Source of the DNA: Atkinsonella hypoxylon
Lineage: Eukaryota > Ascomycota > Sordariomycetes > Hypocreales > Clavicipitaceae
Assembly: GCA_000729835.1 (NCBI GenBank)
Contig: JFHB01000016.1
Coordinates: 62,001 to 126,000 of the forward strand
Direction of reading: 5' to 3'
Length of the DNA: 64,000 nucleotides
In this document: piece after piece, positions 11,330-22,137 of the stretch
Numbering within the stretch: the first letter of the stretch is position 1
How the letters are laid out: every line of letters starts with the position of its first letter
Made by a program: the position numbers and the translations under genes
The notes under the pieces: model-generated
The model's database searches: none
The model's input: the letters and a program-made list of their open reading frames with translations, nothing else
Told to the model about the DNA's origin: nothing

Positions 11330-12292
11330 TTATATTCCTTGAAAACGAGGCTTTCGCTTTTGCATGAAAGCTTCAAGGGCTTCAAGTCTATCGTTTGTGT
11401 TGATAATCCTCAAATAACTTTCTAAAGCGTCATTAGGACTTGGAAGATCTAGCGCTTGCAAGGCAGCGCGAATGGCAATCGGTCCACCTTCGCAAATACT
11501 GTGACCTAACTGCTCGGCTGCCTGTAGAACACGCTCTCTTGCTATCTCGGGCATTTTGCGGTTGCCTGCCGCGTATTCAGCGTTGACATGTATGACCCTA
11601 TCTGCCAGCCCCATAATGTAAGCTTCTTGTGACTTGATAAAACGCCCAGTAAGTATCATATCCCTTGCCCGTGAAATTCCTATCAAGATTGGCAGGCGTT
11701 CGAGCCCGCCAGCACCGGGGACTACCCCTAAGCGTGTTTCAGGGAGCCCCATCTCGGTGTTAGAGGTAATGACCCGCAAGGTAGTGCAAAGGGCTAACTC
11801 TAAACCACCACCTAATGCAAACGACGCTATTGCAGAAATAGTAGGAATGCATAACGACGAAATGGAATCAAACAACGAGTTAAGTCTGTGAAGAAATTTG
11901 ATAGTCCTATGATAATAGTTAGTCATAGAAGGTTACTAAATAGAGATTAGAATATTAGCATACTCCGAAGTGGACAGTGTCTGGCGTTCAACCAGGTCCG
12001 CCCCTGCGCAAAAGCACGTATCAATGGCGCTTGCAATTATAAGCACTCTCGTTATATCAATGGATTGATGTCCTTGCTTATTCGAAGCAATTTCGTTACC
12101 ATCAGCATCATATTGGGCTTTGATTTTATTTATCTCATCCTCAAGAGCGATAAGCAATTGATAAGATAAAGCGTTCCGTGCTTCTGGTCTATTGAGCTCT
12201 ATGACCCGGATATGGCCATAATATGTCGTAGGAATGTTTCGAACGATAATTAATGGCTCAACTTTGTTGGGGTGTTTTTGAGGGGAAGCCAT
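11330..12292 (-). CDS. Enoyl-CoA hydratase/isomerase family protein (AUH-like)
   Basis: Two exons, 11964-12292 and 11330-11906, with a 57-nt intron (donor gtatgc, ctaac branch, acceptor catag), give 301 residues. This junction skips an in-frame TAG that a later donor would include. Crotonase-fold marks are clear: IRVIELNRPEARNALS (about 30-45), CFCAGADLVERQ (oxyanion hole region), then FALGGGLELALC, LPETRLGVVPGAGG with the acidic residue used by hydratases, and a C-terminal helix. Length and motifs fit AUH-type methylglutaconyl-CoA hydratase or a peroxisomal hydratase of secondary metabolism. There is no obvious mitochondrial presequence and no C-terminal SKL-type signal. It lies next to a nitronate monooxygenase and an AMP-ligase relic, so a small acyl-CoA pathway is likely. 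Confidence 0.85.
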
Positions 12293-13059
12293 TTGTTTCC
12301 TTCTTTAATATTTGCAAATCTAACAGCACTGACTACAGAACTTCAAACAGGTTGTCAAGCATATATAAGGAGAAAAAATAATTAATTAATTGTTCAATTG
12401 ATAGGCCCCATGGACTTGCGACGTCATAAGATTGATCAGCCTCATATTCATCTATCCTGATCGATTGCGACTGAGCTTGTGGTTAATCTCACAAGGACCC
12501 TTTTGGATTCTTTGATTGCAGTTCTTCTCAATTGAGGCGTAGGGAAATATATTTAGTTTTCATCATTGCCATTTACTAGTTTCGAATGAAGTTACCATAA
12601 GGTCACTCAGCTTATGTAATTGCATGTATGTTATTAGAAAGGATTGTGAAATGAAGTGATCCAGAAGTTGATACAATTGAAAGGGTCTAGCTATTTCAAT
12701 GCTTCCTTCACCTAGATTTTCTCACTTAATTACCCTGTGCCGCTAGATTCATGTTCCAACAGAAAGTACGTTCAATCGATAGCTAAGACTGGTTGAATCG
12801 CACGCATCTGATCGATCGATCGATCGATCGATCATTCAATAACTCACGTGGCGTATCTAAAGGTCAACGGACAAGGTTACAGGCTGTTTTGAAAACTATG
12901 CCTGGATGCACAAAATATAAGTACTATAAATATGCGTGAGATAAGATTTGAATGACACATTGTTCATCCCCAGAGTTTTAAGCTGTATCAGCCAAATGCA
13001 ATTAGAGCGCGGATTCGAAATTTTATTGTCTACACTCCTATTTCATTATTTAATCAACC
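12293..13059. other. Divergent intergenic region
   Basis: A 767-bp spacer between the divergently transcribed hydratase and nitronate monooxygenase genes, so both promoters should lie here. It holds a short GATC run (see separate entry) and no frame of note. Confidence 0.5.
12810..12833. repeat. (GATC)n microsatellite
   Basis: Six head-to-tail GATC units. GATC is self-complementary, so the tract is a perfect palindrome. It sits in the divergent promoter between the hydratase and the nitronate monooxygenase. Confidence 0.85.
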
Positions 13060-14115
13060 ATGTCACCCCCCGAAGTCATCACCACGTCATTCACTAGGCT
13101 GTTTCGCGTTCAGCATCCAATCGTGCTAGCAGGAATGGCGGGTGCGTCCGGTGGACGGCTTGTTGCTGCAGTTTCAAACGCCGGAGGACTGGGTGTTATT
13201 GGGGGTTTTAAGCTCTCTCCTGATCAACTTTGCGAAGTGATTAGAGATGTTAAAAGCAGACTTGTATCTCCAAACTTACCTTTTGGGATCAACCTTGTCC
13301 TACCTCAAATTGGTGGCAGCGCCCGTAAAACAAACTACGACTACACAGGAGGCCGTTTGCGGGAACTTGTGGATATTATCGTCGATAGTGGCGCAAAATT
13401 ATTTGTATCTGCCGCAGGTGTTCCTCCAGTATGGGTCATTGAAAGATTCCACAAACATGGCATACTAGTAATGAACATGGTTGGACATCCAAAGCATGCA
13501 ATTAAAGCGTTAGATCTTGATATCGACATTGTATGTGCTCAAGGAATGGAGGCAGGAGGCCACACCGGAGAGCTCACAACATCAGTCCTTGTTCCAGCTG
13601 TTGTTGACATTGCCCAAAGATATAGTCCTTCTATGTTAAATGGCGCTAAAGCACTCGTCCTTGCAGCAGGTGGTCTATACGATGGTCGCGGCGTTGCGAG
13701 CGCTTTAATGCTAGGCGCCTCCGCTGTTTGGGTTGGTACGAGATTTGTGGCGTCCCTTGAGTCTTCAAGTAGCGAGGCACACAAACAGGCTATACTTGAA
13801 TGCGGATTCGACGAAACGGAGCGAACATTGGTCCTTACTGGTCGTCCCCTACGTATGAAGCCTAACTCCTATATCCAGGAGTGGCACGAGCAACCACAAA
13901 GAATTGCTAAACTTTGTGAGAAGGGCTTGGTACCGATTGAGGAGGATATTAAGCATGGAGTAAAGAACGTCGATATGCCGCATTATATGGGTCAAGTAGC
14001 TGGTTCAATCACACATATCAAACCAGCAAGCACTATAGTATCGGAATTAATTAATGAAGCTGCTTCTGTGATTAAATTAGGCGCTACATACCTAGAGTCA
14101 AAGCAGCTGGCCTAA
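13060..14115 (+). CDS. Nitronate monooxygenase (2-nitropropane dioxygenase family)
   Basis: A single exon of 351 residues with an FMN-binding TIM-barrel signature. N-terminal PIVLAGMAGASGGRLVAAVS and NAGGLGVIGG, then a GIN strand. EAGGHTGE lies near residue 166, the family hallmark, followed by LVLAAGGLYDGRG and ALMLGASAVWVGTRF (phosphate-binding strands). The family oxidises alkyl nitronates with FMN and O2. The full length matches family members (about 340-380). The start is the ATG in caaccATGtc. No targeting signal is evident. Its divergent partner is the enoyl-CoA hydratase and downstream it converges on the AMP-ligase pseudogene, hinting at a former shared pathway. The actual substrate cannot be read from sequence. 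Confidence 0.9.
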   Translation: MSPPEVITTSFTRLFRVQHPIVLAGMAGASGGRLVAAVSNAGGLGVIGGFKLSPDQLCEVIRDVKSRLVSPNLPFGINLVLPQIGGSARKTNYDYTGGRLRELVDIIVDSGAKLFVSAAGVPPVWVIERFHKHGILVMNMVGHPKHAIKALDLDIDIVCAQGMEAGGHTGELTTSVLVPAVVDIAQRYSPSMLNGAKALVLAAGGLYDGRGVASALMLGASAVWVGTRFVASLESSSSEAHKQAILECGFDETERTLVLTGRPLRMKPNSYIQEWHEQPQRIAKLCEKGLVPIEEDIKHGVKNVDMPHYMGQVAGSITHIKPASTIVSELINEAASVIKLGATYLESKQLA

Positions 14116-14551
14116 TACGGACTAAACTGGTGCAATACCAGTGACATCTATTATTATTAGTTTACTACGCCTGGTGGGTAATCCAAGAGGGCTGTTATGG
14201 ACCTATGAATATTTACAGTTCTCAAGTTTGGTCGCTACCTCATTGAAGTCCATATGCTTTGCCGTAACAGCTGTCGTAGCGATTTCACCAGGAAGGGCTG
14301 TAACTATCCACTCTCTTGGAGCGCTTGCTGGAACAGCCCATTTCCTTCGGATGCTGTTCGAGCAGTCCGCTTTTTCTTTTTCTCCTCTCCACCCCATCAA
14401 TCTCTTTATAATGCATTATTTGCATGTCTGCCTGCACTGATTGCTGTCGATGGTTTAAAGTCTGAGTGCCATCGCCTTGCTAATCGTCAAAGCGCAATTC
14501 AATGACCGCGGATGCTCAGCAGTATTCTCAACGTATGTGCCATTGTTTTAT

Positions 14552-15740
14552 TTAGCCTTCTTTTGATCTAGATTCCCTTATTTTTGGGGGAGATATCCGA
14601 CATGAAGCAAGCGACGTAGGTGTTGGAGGTAGTATTGATGTCATACAACTGATTGGGCTTGTCTCTGTCATGCCGTATAGAATGTATATCTCCTTAAGTC
14701 CCAAAAACCTTCGTAGCTTTTTCAAAAGCATCTTTGGGATGATACTGCCTCCAATCACTCCTCTTAATCCTGTGGGAAACCTGTATTTCGTGGTGCAGCT
14801 TAATTCTATAATAGCAGTAAACATAGTGTTTACTCCGTAGATAGCTGTAGCATTATGTTCTATGTATATCCGAACAGTTGCTCTTGGGTTAAAAGAGGGG
14901 CTCGGCAGAAGCATTGATGCACCACAATTTGCTATAGCTAGAGAGCCAACAACGAGGCCAAAGCAATGAAAGAGCGGCACTGGAACGACGACACAGTCTA
15001 ATGCGACTAAACCCATTCTCTCAGCTATGAATATGCTATTATTGAGAACTAATGCATGTGTAAGCACCGCTGCTTTAGCCTGGGTAGTTGTACCGGAGGT
15101 AAACTAAATGCTAGCAATATTAGACGATAAGATTAGTGTGTCTAGAACAAAATCAGCATCTAACCCAGTGAGCAAAAACTTATAGCTTAAAAGCGCCCTA
15201 TGTTGCCTAAGTTCGACCTTTATATTCCCGTGATCTTTTCTGTTGTCAACAAAGATGACGGTTGTGAGGTTTAGAATCCAGTTGTTCTTAACGGTTGATT
15301 TAGAAGTAGGACCAAGCAAAACTTCAAGCAACTCAAGGTTGCTTCTACCATGCCCGGGCTTATATGGAAGATCCGCTACTACACCAACTATAAATGTAGA
15401 AACTGGCAGTTTGATCAAAGCAGACTCAATCTGTGAAATGCCAGACGTCGGATTAATAGGAACCAAAGCCGCTCCTAGTTTATAAATCGCCAGTGAAATA
15501 GCAAGAAATTCAATCCCGTTGCCAAGACAAATTGCTACGTGATTGCCATTTTTGACACCAGTTGAAGCTAGAGACCAAGCAATACGGTTGGAAAGTTGAT
15601 CTAACTCTCGATACGTGATGATTTCCTCCCGAGCCTCCACACTAGAATCCGAGGATATTAATGCACGTGATACTATAGCCGGCCGATGGCCATGACTCAA
15701 GACGGTAGAAGCAAAGCGCTCCGGAATCGTACCATTGTAT
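14552..15740 (-). pseudogene. AMP-dependent acyl-CoA synthetase/ligase, inactivated and truncated
   Basis: The frame is clearly an AMP-binding enzyme: ITYRELDQLSNRIAWSLAS near the N-terminus, then the P-loop FTSGTTTQAKAAVLTHA, LFHCFG, and GMTETSP (motif A5). An in-frame TAG at 15104-15106 lies directly before the P-loop. The same frame continues on both sides, so this is a nonsense mutation, probably Gln (CAG) to stop. At the 5' end a plausible ATG (about 15760) is out of phase with the IPERFAS... start of the domain. After GMTETSP the frame decays and ends at 14552, so the C-terminal lid domain (about 150-200 residues) is missing. It is most likely dead. It neighbours the hydratase and nitronate monooxygenase on this side of the cluster. 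Confidence 0.8.
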
Positions 15741-17360
15741 AAATGGGGCTACTCATTGTCCATTTAGCAATTTGCTTCAAAACAGTGTAGTCAAGTCCTG
15801 CACATCAAGAATCCTCAGGAGTGTGTAATGTGTACCATGGAGTTTTCTTCCAGCCAAAATGGCTATTGTATAAAATATGTGGCCTTAGTGGGCCACATGT
15901 AGCTGTAAAGTTCTAAACTTACTATGCTTAGCCCCTGACACATACTCAAGTCGTAATGTTCCGACATTTTTTTGCTCATGGTGGATCTTAAGAATTATTA
16001 AAGCCTAAGATTTTAGATTTTCAATGCCGTGCTAGATTTTAATCACGCGGCATGTTCTTAAATAACATATATACGTATCTCAAACTTTATTTCAGCTGTA
16101 CCCTTAGGGTTGCTTTGAATCATGGAGGTACCATTCCGATACTAACTGATCGATGATCGATCGTTTGCTTTAAAGTTTCTATGGAACAATGGTTAAAATA
16201 GCTCCGTGTTAAATACATATATTTTATTGCGTCAAACGCAATCTCCCTCAAATGGTAGCTATCTACCCATTACAATTAATAAAATCTTGCAGTAGTGTCC
16301 GCTTCGTAGAAGCCATTATAAAAGTGCCTTCAAGCCTTATTTGCTTTTCACGTCGTCGTGATATCTTGTGCAATACATATCATAAATCTGGGAGCTATCT
16401 TCCTCTCTGTAGTGGATATTTCATACTAGATACTCTTGGAAGATTTCAGGCCGAGACAAACTTGAGGGATAATGAAGGTACCTTAGTGGGTCTTACATAC
16501 GCGTGCACGATGATAGAGTCGTAACGAAATATCGCCGTGCGACGTGGTCAAGAATTAGCGAAGTCCTACAAAATTGCCAGCAGGGCCACTTCTACAGATT
16601 CTGGATTTCCGATTTATATGCCAGTTCCTCACGTTAAGCCCCTTCCCGCTAGTACCAACCCAAGCGCCAATTGGAAGGGACCTCGAAACGATCATTCTCC
16701 TAGTAACACTCGTTTATATCGAAAGATCGACGCCCTAATCTCGATATACTCGATCGTGATCTACGAGATTGTGATCTATCGATCTGCGCAACTTTCCGAG
16801 TTTTGGCTCACTCCATCCTCCCCCGGTCGTAACATTTTCAGATTATAATGATGGTTGTTACAAAAGCGAGTGTTTATATATATGGTGCTTTATCGCATCT
16901 TGATTTCACTATTTATAAGACTACAAGCTCTAATATATTCTGTATCAAGACTTGAACCCAACTAAGGACATAAACTGCTTGCAACATTTCTGTAAATGAT
17001 CGCCTTCAGCTTACCCAAAGAGCGTTGGATCTCCAAATTATTCCAACTCCAGTAGAACAGATTCAAGTACGATCTTATACGCCCAGGGCTACTAGCACCC
17101 CCAAGCTGCTGCCAACCAGGGCAACGAAATTACCAGCACACTGTAGTTTCAGGCGGCCAGCCACTGTAGTTACTAGTCGACCTCGCTTTGTGGGACATGC
17201 TCCCATCACTCGATCAAAATAGTCCATGTCAGCCTTGCTCCAACAATTGTCGAGGATACTGCGAACACGCCAAGGTAGGTTCACGATTGTATTGCGTACA
17301 GTACAAAACGCGAATAATCAACACCAAAGCCAGACACCGCGACCGACCTAATTGACCCCC
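15741..17360. other. No gene recognised
   Basis: AT-rich. Frames up to about 100 codons (16252-16848 plus) lack any recognisable feature. Several gatc/cgat-rich short palindromes occur around 16148-16165 and 16740-16785. Confidence 0.45.
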
Positions 17361-18204
17361 TCACTGTTGAGCCGATGACTCTCCCCCCTGTGACCACTCA
17401 TACGATCCGTCCTCATTAGCATGGTAGTACATCTGGTATTCACTACTCCAGACCCAGTAGTCTCCTTCACTATTCTTGCGTGCCTTAAGCCCCAGCTGAG
17501 CCCTCCACCACTCCTCGGACATTGTACCATATGTGACGACATCCGTAATGCATGGTTCGATAATCTTTCTTTGCTCACGACTCAATTTGATCTTGGAGCG
17601 CTGACTTTGATAAAGGACAAGATTCATAGCATCAGTAGCATCAAGTTGTCTCTTATTCATTTGGGTCCGCATACCGCAAGAGAATATCTTGAACACAATG
17701 AGGTCAATCGGCGAAATATACGGAACTTCTCCCTTCGATACATTCTTGATTTTGATTGCGGCTTCAGGGAGGTAGGGAGACTATGTCATTGCACTTAGTT
17801 AGACAGGACCGAGGAAAATAGCCGGGAGGGTTAACAAACCGAATCCTGGTGTGTGATGTCGATTTGAACACTGTTGCCATCGGGGCCGCGATAAATGAAT
17901 TTCTGTGCGAGCTGAGCAAAGGGAGTGTTTTTGAGAGCCAGAAGCTTGCTTTTGACACCGTGAGGCGCAGAGTCGATGTTGACTATGAAGTCAACGTCCT
18001 GGAGGGCTGTCTCAGTTCTCTATGGGCCATTGTAAGAAATGGAGAGCTCAATACCTCAGTCGTACGACCTCTCCGGAGGTATTTCCAAAGAGCAAGTCCT
18101 CCGATCACAGCAATCTTGTTTTCCTTAAACTCGGGAATCGTCTTCAGGATAACGATAACATCTGCCGCGGCCTGATGGAGTTCTTCGCGAGCGTATAGGC
18201 TCAT
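17361..18204 (-). CDS. Nucleotidyltransferase-fold protein, fungal family
   Basis: Three exons, 18055-18204, 17840-17998 and 17361-17780 (introns 56 and 59 nt), give 242 residues in frame. The start is MSLYAREELHQAA. Core motifs are those of minimal nucleotidyltransferases: IAVIGGLALWKYL (GG-x-x-L helix) followed by GRTTE-DVDFIVN with the D-x-D metal pair, restored exactly by splicing intron 1. Later come IYRGPDGNSVQIDIT, a third acidic strand, and SPIDLIVFKIFS with a helix. The fold recalls AbiEii/MNT-type enzymes, but fungal members have no established substrate known to me. Gene structure and motifs look intact. It is divergently oriented from a second member at 19341. Confidence 0.8.
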
Positions 18205-18493
18205 GTTGTAGCGAGAAGTACAATATGAAGTAGTACAGTGAAGTTGGATGGTTTCGATGGAATGTGGTCTTCTCATGAGCAACACAGCTTGCATGAGTTA
18301 GATCAGTAGGGTGCTATATATACCCGGAGTCGAGATTTGTCTTGATCATAGTCATGTTAAACGCCGTGAGGCTTCAGGTGCCGTTGGCGCTCATTTGGGA
18401 TGCGGTCCATCGACCGTGTCCGGCCTCCTCGCATGCGGAACCGTTGTCTAGCGGCCTACGTGGGGGGGCAGAATCTAACTCGTAGGGGGAGAC

Positions 18494-18984
18494 CTAGCGA
18501 AGTACTCGAGGAGAATAGATCGAACATGAGTTGTAGTCGAATCCTTGGTCCTCTAGCCCACAACTAGCGCGGGCTAGCAGAGACGTGCAGTGTGCCGCTT
18601 TCTCAGGCTCGAGGGCTTTCAACCCGACACTGTCCGCCTGGCATCGCTGTACAATGATGGTTTCGAGAGAGAAGCATAATTCTGACAAGCGTATACAGAC
18701 TTTGGCCGAGTGATCGAAGCGTGTCCAGCAGAGAGCGACATGTTGTAGTTGACACGAGACGTGGGAACCAAACCGATGAAGACCCCCACGCGCAAGGAAA
18801 TGCCCAAGTACATAAGTGCGGTTTCTAGCTTGCACCAAAATAAACGGGCGTCTGCTAGTCGAATAGGAGGACCATACAACGTTTCAAATACGCGCCAGGC
18901 CTCCTCCGTGCAGGCCAAGACCGCGGTGTGAGGAATGATGCCGAAATAGCTTAGGGTCAATGATGGGGCCATCTGGATGGACAT
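18494..18984 (-). other. Possible gene fragment, unrecognised
   Basis: The minus strand shows a moderately protein-like stretch (MAPSLTLSYFGIIPHTAVLA, then EEAWRVFETLYG) at about 18750-18984. A second frame from 18494 overlaps it. No family recognised and no firm splice sites. It may be a decayed neighbour or chance coding. Confidence 0.2.
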
Positions 18985-19340
18985 CAGGGGGCCTGCCGGT
19001 AAATCAGGTGTCGCAGCACAAGTAAAACAATTAGACAGTGCTTATAGGTATAAGCGCAAATCTGAGACCGGAGTTCTGGCGGCAACAGAACAAGGCAGGT
19101 AAATTCGTTGGCGGACAACATCTCGACTCGTGATTCAGCCCACCACCACGAGTCACATGCATCATCACTTCCGTCACACCAATCATAAGCCTCTTAAAAA
19201 CGGGTACCCAAGTCACCAGTATTTTCCGTACGAAATACTTGATCACTGCAGACGCTCTTGCCATCTTCGTGCTACCGTTAAGGCACATCCCCATCTTTGC
19301 AGTTGCTTCTTCCCCTCACTTGTTTTTTCAATTAAAAACT

Positions 19341-20173
19341 ATGGCACATTCTTGCATTACCGAAGACTTCGTTGCATCACTCGCGCAACTACTCAATAGA
19401 GCGCAGGTCCCGTGTGTCCTTTGGGGTCATGTTCTCCTCCGCATCCACGGAGTTCCAACGATCGTTGGCGTAAGCGTTCCCCCCCTCCCCCTTTTCAAAA
19501 AAAAAAAAAAGAAAAAGAAAAACCCAGTCCCAAGTTCACAGAATAGTTAATATTATCCAAGGCAGTCGATTTTGTGATCCCAGATGAGTTGCTCTCAGTC
19601 GCCACAAGAGCTCTCATACCTCACGAGAAGCTGATACTTTGTCCCGATGGCAAGGACTGCGATGTCATCTCGCCGAGCCGGCCAACTCTCGCTCCTGAGA
19701 GCCACCTACATATCGAGGGAGCCGAAGAACCGGTCGGCCTTTACCCCCAGTCCGTGACTTTATGGTTCTTACCGCCCCTACAGGCAGCTCTCACAACGCC
19801 GGATAGAGGCCAACTTCCACCTTACTATGCCCTTGCCTCAGATAAGTCTATTCTACCTCCTAGTAGGTTAGGGAGAGGCTCTGGGTTTTTCAAGTCGACG
19901 GTTCACCCTGTTGTTATCGTTCCCTCACATGTTCTGCTTGAAGCCTTTATGCGTTTTTGTGCGCGCTATGTGAACACGCCTGCTGGTGGCTTCTCTATCA
20001 GTATGATTTGTTATGTGGGGCTTTATATTGATGATGATGGGTTTTTGGATCTGAAGCAGCTCTCAGAGCCACTTTCTTCATCTTATCTAGCGCTTAGAAA
20101 AGGGAAGATGCCTGTCCGACAGTGGGTAACCGAGCTGAAGAAGCTCTTTGGGGAGCCTGGATTATTAAGATGA
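19341..20173 (+). CDS. Second nucleotidyltransferase-like protein, catalytic residues altered
   Basis: Two exons, 19341-19469 and 19562-20173 (92-nt intron with a long A-rich tract, donor gtaagc), give 246 residues. The N-terminal helix TEDFVASLAQLLNRAQVPCV leads to LWGHVLLRIHGVPTIVG-AVDFVIPDE. Compared with the divergent neighbour, the GG motif is WG and D-x-D is A-V-D, so the first metal ligand is missing. The rest (SVTLWFLPPLQAAL, then HPVVIVPSHVLLEAFMRF) resembles fungal uncharacterised proteins that begin with this fold. It is probably non-catalytic or specialised for binding. The junction restores the motif in phase 0. Confidence 0.75.
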
Positions 20174-20277
20174 CATTACCAGATGCTGCCATCGGACAAA
20201 AAAAAATTTTTTTTTTTCATTCTACTTATAGACTTCAGTTAGAATTGGAGGGCCAACGTGAGCTACTTTAAATGCAT

Positions 20278-21084
20278 TTATAGTAGGATAGTTTTTTCAA
20301 CGTCAAACCCATCAGCCTGCGCGAAGTAATACCCTCGCTGATTAGCCAGTAGCCTTAGCATTCCTGCGCCACTTTCTCGCTCTATCTCAATATCGCAGTT
20401 ATAATGCGTGTGCCCGAAAGCCCACACCTTGACTTTAGTACTATTAAAGCATCGTTCGTTCACTAGATTCGTGGAAAATCCGCTGGTCATAGGGCTTCTC
20501 GTATGTTTGGGATCTGTAACACCAGGGTCTCGAGATGGACTCCAGTGAGTAAAAATGATGATATTGGTGGCATTATAGTGGTCCTCGAGCTTGGCTACCT
20601 CGTCATTTAACCAGGTAAGATCGCGCCGATGGGCGTTATTATGATCCGCCACAGTCCAATCTTTAATAAGAAAGAAATCATTAAGACCCGTCCCTATAGC
20701 CATCCGGCTTTCTTTAGGGACATGAGAGAAAAGACTGCAGCCCAGGATGACAGTATCTAACCCTGGGGGGCGATATGCCCCGCGATCAAGCAGTGCAAAT
20801 TGGCCAAGTGAACTGTCGCGTTCGACTTGTTCCTCAAATTCACGAAGAACAGCGATAGTTTCCTCCCAGCTCGAGTGATATGCTTCGTGATTCCCTGGAA
20901 TGAAGAGAATAGCCTTAAATTGACGAAGATGTCTCGTCAGGAAAGTGAGAATATCATCTTTGTGGGCAACGACATTCCCAATATCGCCGAGGAGGGCTAG
21001 ATATGATGCCTTTGGAGGAATGTTGTACAAGTCGTAGGCCTTTGGAGATTCGAGGTGCAAATCAGAGAGAATCTGAATTTCCAT
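20278..21084 (-). CDS. Calcineurin-like metallophosphoesterase
   Basis: A single exon of 268 residues with all metallophosphatase blocks: D-x-H (DLH at 8-10), GDIGN (33-37), GNHE (64-67), FTHWSPS near 178 and GHTH near 225. The family hydrolyses phosphoesters with two metal ions. Fungal cytosolic members of this length are common and mostly uncharacterised. No signal peptide. It is convergent with the nucleotidyltransferase-like gene ending at 20173. Between the two lies a perfect A/T palindrome (A9 T11 near 20198-20217) that could act as a transcription end signal. Confidence 0.9.
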   Translation of the reverse strand: MEIQILSDLHLESPKAYDLYNIPPKASYLALLGDIGNVVAHKDDILTFLTRHLRQFKAILFIPGNHEAYHSSWEETIAVLREFEEQVERDSSLGQFALLDRGAYRPPGLDTVILGCSLFSHVPKESRMAIGTGLNDFFLIKDWTVADHNNAHRRDLTWLNDEVAKLEDHYNATNIIIFTHWSPSRDPGVTDPKHTRSPMTSGFSTNLVNERCFNSTKVKVWAFGHTHYNCDIEIERESGAGMLRLLANQRGYYFAQADGFDVEKTILL

Positions 21085-21603
21085 GACTGCTTCGGCAGGT
21101 ATTTTGTGGTGAACGGTCAGCGGTGGTGTGTGCTTGTACTCTTGCGGAATTTTGAGGATCAGTCACGTGACCGTGGGTACGGGAAGGGTGGGTCCGGGCC
21201 TTTTTCAGTAGTGGCAATTTCATAAATGGCCAATCACAGGCGGCAGCGACTACTCTTGGTCGCTTGGCTCTTTGGGTTTCCTGTCTCACGAGTTCGGAAT
21301 GATAAGCTTTGAAATCGACATAATTGTGACAGGCAATGAATTGATGCTATAGGTATCAAATCATGGCTTACAAAAAGATACCAATGTCTAACACTGTGGT
21401 GGGTTGGTGACCCACTCGAGCTGCCTCTGAGGTTGCAAAGTGCGGCAGGCTGCTTTCAACCAGGCCAGTTTAACGACAAGTACGCTGTAGTTTCAGTCAG
21501 GAATCACGCGCCCTGACCAACTCGCGGACGCTTTGGCCACAGCACATCGCTCCCATTGAAGCGAGCGAAGGAGTGCATATGCTATGCTAAATATTCGTTA
21601 GCC

Positions 21604-21618
21604 TTAGGGTTAGGGTTA
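21604..21618. repeat. Short interstitial telomere-type repeat
   Basis: Two perfect TTAGGG units followed by TTA. This is the canonical telomere unit of filamentous ascomycetes. Two units can arise by chance, but they lie in a gene-poor, decay-rich stretch. Confidence 0.6.
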
Positions 21619-21713
21619 CTGAACCTTGACCCTTGGCCGCAGCCAGAGGAAAGTGCGTGGAGTTCTCTGTCCTCCAAAAATAGAGGCACACTCCTCCATT
21701 TCTGGAGGCATTG

Positions 21714-21950
21714 AATCCCGAGTTTTCTTGTAGGTATAGTCGTAGGTGCTAGCTGAGATGTTGAGTGAATTTAAATCTGCAACGTTGATTTAATTCAAAG
21801 GAATAAAAAAACATACAACAGCCGGTGTTCGCTGGTCGTCACCGACCCAACTACTAATCTGCCCCTTACCAGCTTGTCTATGGGAGAGCGGACGGGATCC
21901 CGAATTCTCTGGTAGGTATGGTCGTATGTGCTAGGTTGGATGTTAAGTGC
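21714..21950. repeat. Diverged direct repeat, about 50 bp, 180 bp apart
   Basis: The block starting near 21716 (cgagttttcttgtaggtata) recurs near 21898 with scattered substitutions (tctggtaggtatggtcgtat). Similarity continues through gtgctag and gatgtt. Many differences are G/A or C/T. The ends were judged by eye. Confidence 0.55.
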
Positions 21951-22137
21951 ATATATAAACTCACTGGCCTCGATCTCCGATGAACCGAAGCCAACCCAAC
22001 TACATTTTGACGGTCGCACATCGCGACTGAATCTTAAGGAACCTTGTATGCGCTAATGAACTATCTCGAGGGCAAAACTCTTCGCGAGTGAGAGTTCCAA
22101 AGGGGATTGAGGACTTGAGCTCTAGGCCCTACCAGAA

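Noticed and set aside
11930..11955. Nonsense codon in the enoyl-CoA hydratase
   Set aside because: The in-frame TAG lies inside the intron when the better donor (gtatgc, 11958-11963) is used; the spliced gene is intact.
17361..18294. Frameshifted pseudogene
   Set aside because: Two short introns restore a continuous frame and the D-x-D motif exactly, so the gene is intact.
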